Source: Lobosporangium transversale (Eukaryota > Mortierellomycota > Mortierellomycetes > Mortierellales > Mortierellaceae). From it: 64,000 bases of DNA. This document shows positions 60,984-64,000 of the stretch, one piece after another. Every line of letters starts with the position of its first letter. The stretch's first letter is position 1. The notes under the pieces are model-generated. The model saw only the letters and a list, made by a program, of their open reading frames with translations, ran no database searches and was not told where the DNA came from. A program made the position numbers and the translations under genes. The stretch lies in assembly GCF_002105155.1 (NCBI RefSeq), contig NW_019029000.1, positions 62,001 through 126,000 on the forward strand. Direction: 5' to 3'.

Positions 60984-61495
60984 ATTACGTCTGTCATAGT
61001 TGGGGGGTGGTGGCCTGAATTGGCCTTTATAATAGTAGTTTGGCATTAGATGAAAGTCAGAAAGACAAAAGATGAGGAAATGAGAAAAAGGATGATGATG
61101 TTCGGGACAAATGAATTGATGATTCTTCCCGCACAGAACTTTTCTTTTCCTTTTCGCGTGCAACTTTAACTGTTGCCGGGGGACAAACGAGTTGCTTTCA
61201 TTGGGTAGGATCAACTGACAACCCTTAAGTTGGGAAAAAAGAACAGAGACACAGCAAATTTTTTAATAAATAGCACAACTCAAGGTTCCACACTTCAAGG
61301 CACAAACAAACATGTGGCAGAACAGAGGTACCTCTTACTTCGAGTAAGCCCCACATGAAGATGAAGGAAGCATTCAAGAAAAAAAACAGATTTTCTGTGC
61401 TAAAAAAAACTTTTATTACATCTTCATAGAACAATCTAAATCTTTTTAGACAAGTTGCCTTGTCCTCCTTCAACTGCAAATAAGAGACAGGTCGC
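60984..61495. other. Intergenic between GT47 start and ADP/ATP carrier stop
   Basis: This holds the GT47 promoter and the carrier 3' region. No gene was seen; unsupported minus-strand frames cover the interval without a domain. Confidence 0.55.
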
Positions 61496-62843
61496 TTATC
61501 CGGAACCGCCAGAGTAGGCCTTGCCGAAGAAGATGATCTGGAGCTGATCGTAACCAGACAAGACACCAGCACCAGCAATGGCACGGAGGACGTTAGCACC
61601 AGCACCCTTGAAGAGGGACTTGTAACCCTCCTTGGAGACAATCTGCTTGAAGGCATCGAATGAGGAGCTGTACTTGACGGCCTCACCAGAGGTCATCATC
61701 ATTCTTCTGCGGACAGTATCGACGGGGTAAGAAGCAAGACCAGCCAAGTTGGTAACACCGAAACCGAGAATGAAAGAGGCAATGAACGAGCCCTGGAGGG
61801 AAGCAGGCATCAAAGGCTTAACGGAATCGTAAAGACCGAAGTACAAACCACGGTAGATGATAATACCGAAAGCAGAGAGAGGGAAACCACGGTAGAGACC
61901 AGCAACACCATCAGTTGCAATGGTCTTCTTGTAGACATCAATGAGACCGTTGAACTGACGGGCTCCGCCACCCTTGCCCTTGGCGTCGTTAGCAAGACGA
62001 GTACGGGCATAGTCCAAAGAGTAGACGAAGAGGAGAGAGCAGGCACCAGCAGCACCACCGGAGGCGATGTTACCAGCGAACCACTTGGCATAACCATCCT
62101 TCTCCTTCTTGAAGTTGAACATGGCCTTGAAGTAATCCTTGAAGGCGAAGTTCAAAGCCTGGGTAGGGAAGTAACGGATGACGTTGGCAGTGTTACCTCT
62201 CCAGAGGGGGGAGATACCCTCATCAGCGACAACGCGACGGAAGCAGTCGGTGATGCCCTTGTAGGGGTGGGAGAGACGACCAGACTTGAGCATCTCATCC
62301 TGATTCTGGAGGAGAAGCTTGATACGCTCAATAGGGGCAGCAGCGGTCTTGGAGACAGCGGCAGAGACACCTCCCTAGAAATAAGATATTGGGAAATCAG
62401 GTAACCATGAGTCAGTCATCATTGGATTCATAAAGGTTGAAGTATTCTTCTAAAGTTATGAGAACTAGATGAACTCATCCGGATTGGTGAAAAAAGGATC
62501 ATTAAACAACGATGAGATGAAACGAGATTGGAAACACTCGATCCATATAATTAAGAATAGTGGACAAGTTGTTGTCTGCTTCAGTTTTGATCACTTTATG
62601 ATCTGAGATCACAGATCGGAAGTCGGACCATGCGGAAGAAAAAAAAAAAAAATACACTTGGATGATGACAATTGACGACGATGAAGGTGCTGATCAGGAT
62701 GATGAGACTCGCTCTCTTTTCCTTTTGTTTGCAGGTATAAAGACAGGAACAGTTAGAGATATTCGTATCAGCATGGCACTCACCATGAGGAAATCGGCAG
62801 CGAAAGCCTTGGCGTCCTTCTTGGGCTTCTGAGGGGAAGACAT
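61496..62843 (-). CDS. AAC: Mitochondrial ADP/ATP carrier (ANT, SLC25A4 type)
   Basis: Two exons (62843-62784 and 62374-61496) give 312 aa, the family length. It exchanges cytosolic ADP for matrix ATP across the inner mitochondrial membrane. Hallmarks: the carrier-specific RRRMMM signature, mitochondrial-carrier PX[DE]XX[KR] motifs ([22 protein letters not shown]), FAADFLM at the N-terminus, and NFAFKDYFK and [11 protein letters not shown]-like [16 protein letters not shown] near helix 5. The short exon 1 encodes 20 residues and the intron starts with GTGAGT. The codons are strongly biased towards C-ending ones (many GCC, AAG, GGT), unlike the neighbouring genes, which suits a highly expressed gene. 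It is head-to-head with the coiled-coil gene 391 bases away. Confidence 0.97.
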
Positions 62844-63234
62844 GTTTATGAAGAGTGGGGAGAGAGAAAGAAAAGAGAAGGAGCAGACCTGTTCCGGGTG
62901 GATGATTGTATTTATGGACACCTGTCTCTTGGTGTAAACAACAAGTAGAAAGTCCGACAAACTAGTCTAAATCCCCTGTATTGCGATTTCGATGTCGTGC
63001 TGAGATCTTAAGCTGAAAAGCAAAAATTTTCAGCCAAGCCACTGATACTAGGTCATATCACGTGCCAGTCATATTTGGCAATAAAGCTGTTGTCCAATGA
63101 TTTCCAGTTTTGTTTGTTGTAGACATTAAGAAAGCCAATGTTTTCGCTCATGTGAGTGTTTAAAATAACAGCCTCTTTCTCGTTTTGGTACCAGATTCAT
63201 ACCGCTATATACGCTATACCGGCATCCGATAACC
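62844..63234. promoter_or_regulatory. Divergent promoter, ADP/ATP carrier and coiled-coil gene
   Basis: A 391-base intergenic interval shared by two divergent starts. A palindromic CACGTG (E-box core) lies at 63059-63064 in the context ATATCACGTGCC. The leader before the carrier ATG is C/T-rich on the coding strand, as is common for highly expressed fungal genes. Site function is inference. Confidence 0.4.
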
Positions 63235-64000
63235 ATGGCCTCTTCAGACGCGGCAGAAACAACTGCAAATGCAGCTCTGTTAGAGGCTGCGCCACCTTCG
63301 CTTCTTGCGCTCCAGCAAACGACAAATGAGAATGTGAGGAATCTTAAGCGCAAAGTCATTAGTGTCACTAAGCTTATGGAAGTCTTTAAGAATAAGGAGA
63401 AAGGTAGCGCTTGATCTTAACCTCTACGTATTGTGTCCTCGTAGGGTTTGAAAGGGCATGGACTTTTTATAATCTAACTGTAATTTGTGGTAAACCTTTC
63501 TATAGAAACGGCATTATTGAAGCAGCAACTAGAAGATGCTCAAAAGGAGATCAAAGCGCTACAGGGGAAACCCAGCAGCGATACATCAACCGAAATGGAA
63601 ACTGAGATGCTAGGCGGCTTTGCTGAAAAGCAAGCTCAGCTAACAGAGCAAGCAAAGATAGAGGTAGAACAGGCTAAAGCAAAACAGAAGCTAGCCGAGG
63701 AAAGTCTTGCGAGACAAACGCAGAAACTTCGAGCTATCGAGATGCTCAATACGCAATTGGAAGCAAAAGGAATTAATTTCGACAAGATTAAAGGAGAAAT
63801 GACTGAGCTTCAAAAAAAACTAACCAGCGCACAAAAAGAATTAGAACAGGTTAGCCGGAGAAGGTAGATATAATTAATTCACGATGTTAATTTTATGAAA
63901 CCTGTGTTGCATACGCAGCGATATAGCGAGTTACATGTTATTGACCGTTCAGTCGCTCATCCCATGATTACGTATAGCAAACAAGAGTCATCTGAACTTC
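63235..64000 (+). CDS. Coiled-coil protein, 5' part only (runs off the window)
   Basis: Exon 1 (63235-63403) begins MASSDAAETTANAALLEA and exon 2 starts at 63506, joining in phase to a heptad-rich region (KQQLEDAQKEIKALQ, QAKIEVEQAKAKQKLAEESL, LQKKLTSAQKELEQ). The frame would stop at 63867, but a donor at 63850 (CAG|GTTAGC) is followed by an acceptor (TACGCAG) at 63920 whose exon stays open to the window end, so the gene probably continues. The sequence is almost purely coiled coil with no catalytic feature. It is probably a structural, tethering or kinetochore/cytoskeletal protein. The family is not recognised. Confidence 0.6.

Noticed and set aside
1-64000. tRNA, rRNA, CRISPR arrays, intact transposons or telomeric repeats
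   Set aside because: Scanned by eye on both strands; no cloverleaf with conserved boxes, no spaced direct repeats, no transposase or reverse transcriptase frame and no telomere array was found.

Overview
The window is a stretch of nuclear DNA from a filamentous fungus. It carries spliced protein genes with short GT-AG introns, a fungal-type Bzz1 (F-BAR, C1, two SH3), PEX7, a Kre9/KNH-like GPI protein pair and a Crinkler-type gene. The many introns per gene, the loosely conserved splice sites and the very frequent A/T homopolymers of 15 to 39 bases suggest an early-diverging lineage, most likely Mucoromycota/Mortierellomycota. That placement is inference, not proof. No rRNA, tRNA, CRISPR array or intact transposon was recognised.

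Layout. 1-7.0 kb: gene-poor, AT-rich, full of homopolymers and microsatellites. 7.0-15.5 kb: three minus-strand genes, namely a polyQ coiled-coil protein, PEX7 (peroxisomal PTS2 receptor) and an OB-fold protein resembling the telomere end-binding protein POT1. 15.9-20.8 kb: a 16-exon secreted serine hydrolase of the S9/esterase type. 21.5-24.6 kb: a tandem duplicate of small secreted GPI-type Kre9/KNH-like proteins. 24.6-31.6 kb: an accessory island with a decayed Crinkler/NTPase gene, an intact Crinkler gene, an ORF relic and a diverged inverted repeat. 31.7-63.9 kb: mostly housekeeping genes. In order these are BZZ1, exportin-1 (XPO1/CRM1, minus), an unrecognised 449-aa protein, condensin subunit CND1/CAP-D2, a BTB protein, an FAD monooxygenase, an F-box/LRR protein, an exostosin-type GT47 (minus), the mitochondrial ADP/ATP carrier (minus) and the start of a coiled-coil gene that leaves the window.

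Genes are independent transcription units. There are divergent pairs (OB-fold/S9 hydrolase, XPO1/unknown, ADP-ATP carrier/coiled coil) and convergent pairs (BZZ1/XPO1, F-box/GT47). Exon models were built by hand from splice signals. Most close in phase across the whole gene (exportin 18 exons to 1073 aa, condensin 12 exons to 1308 aa, S9 hydrolase 16 exons to 1039 aa), which is good internal support, but no transcript data were used.

Most worth a second look: the intact and broken Crinkler pair; the POT1-like three-OB protein, with ACGCG boxes in its upstream region; an 11-nt microexon that encodes the second FAD motif of the monooxygenase; two apparent introns of only 31 and 36 nt; a GC-AG first intron in BZZ1; and a 90-bp inverted repeat whose arms differ mainly by transitions.
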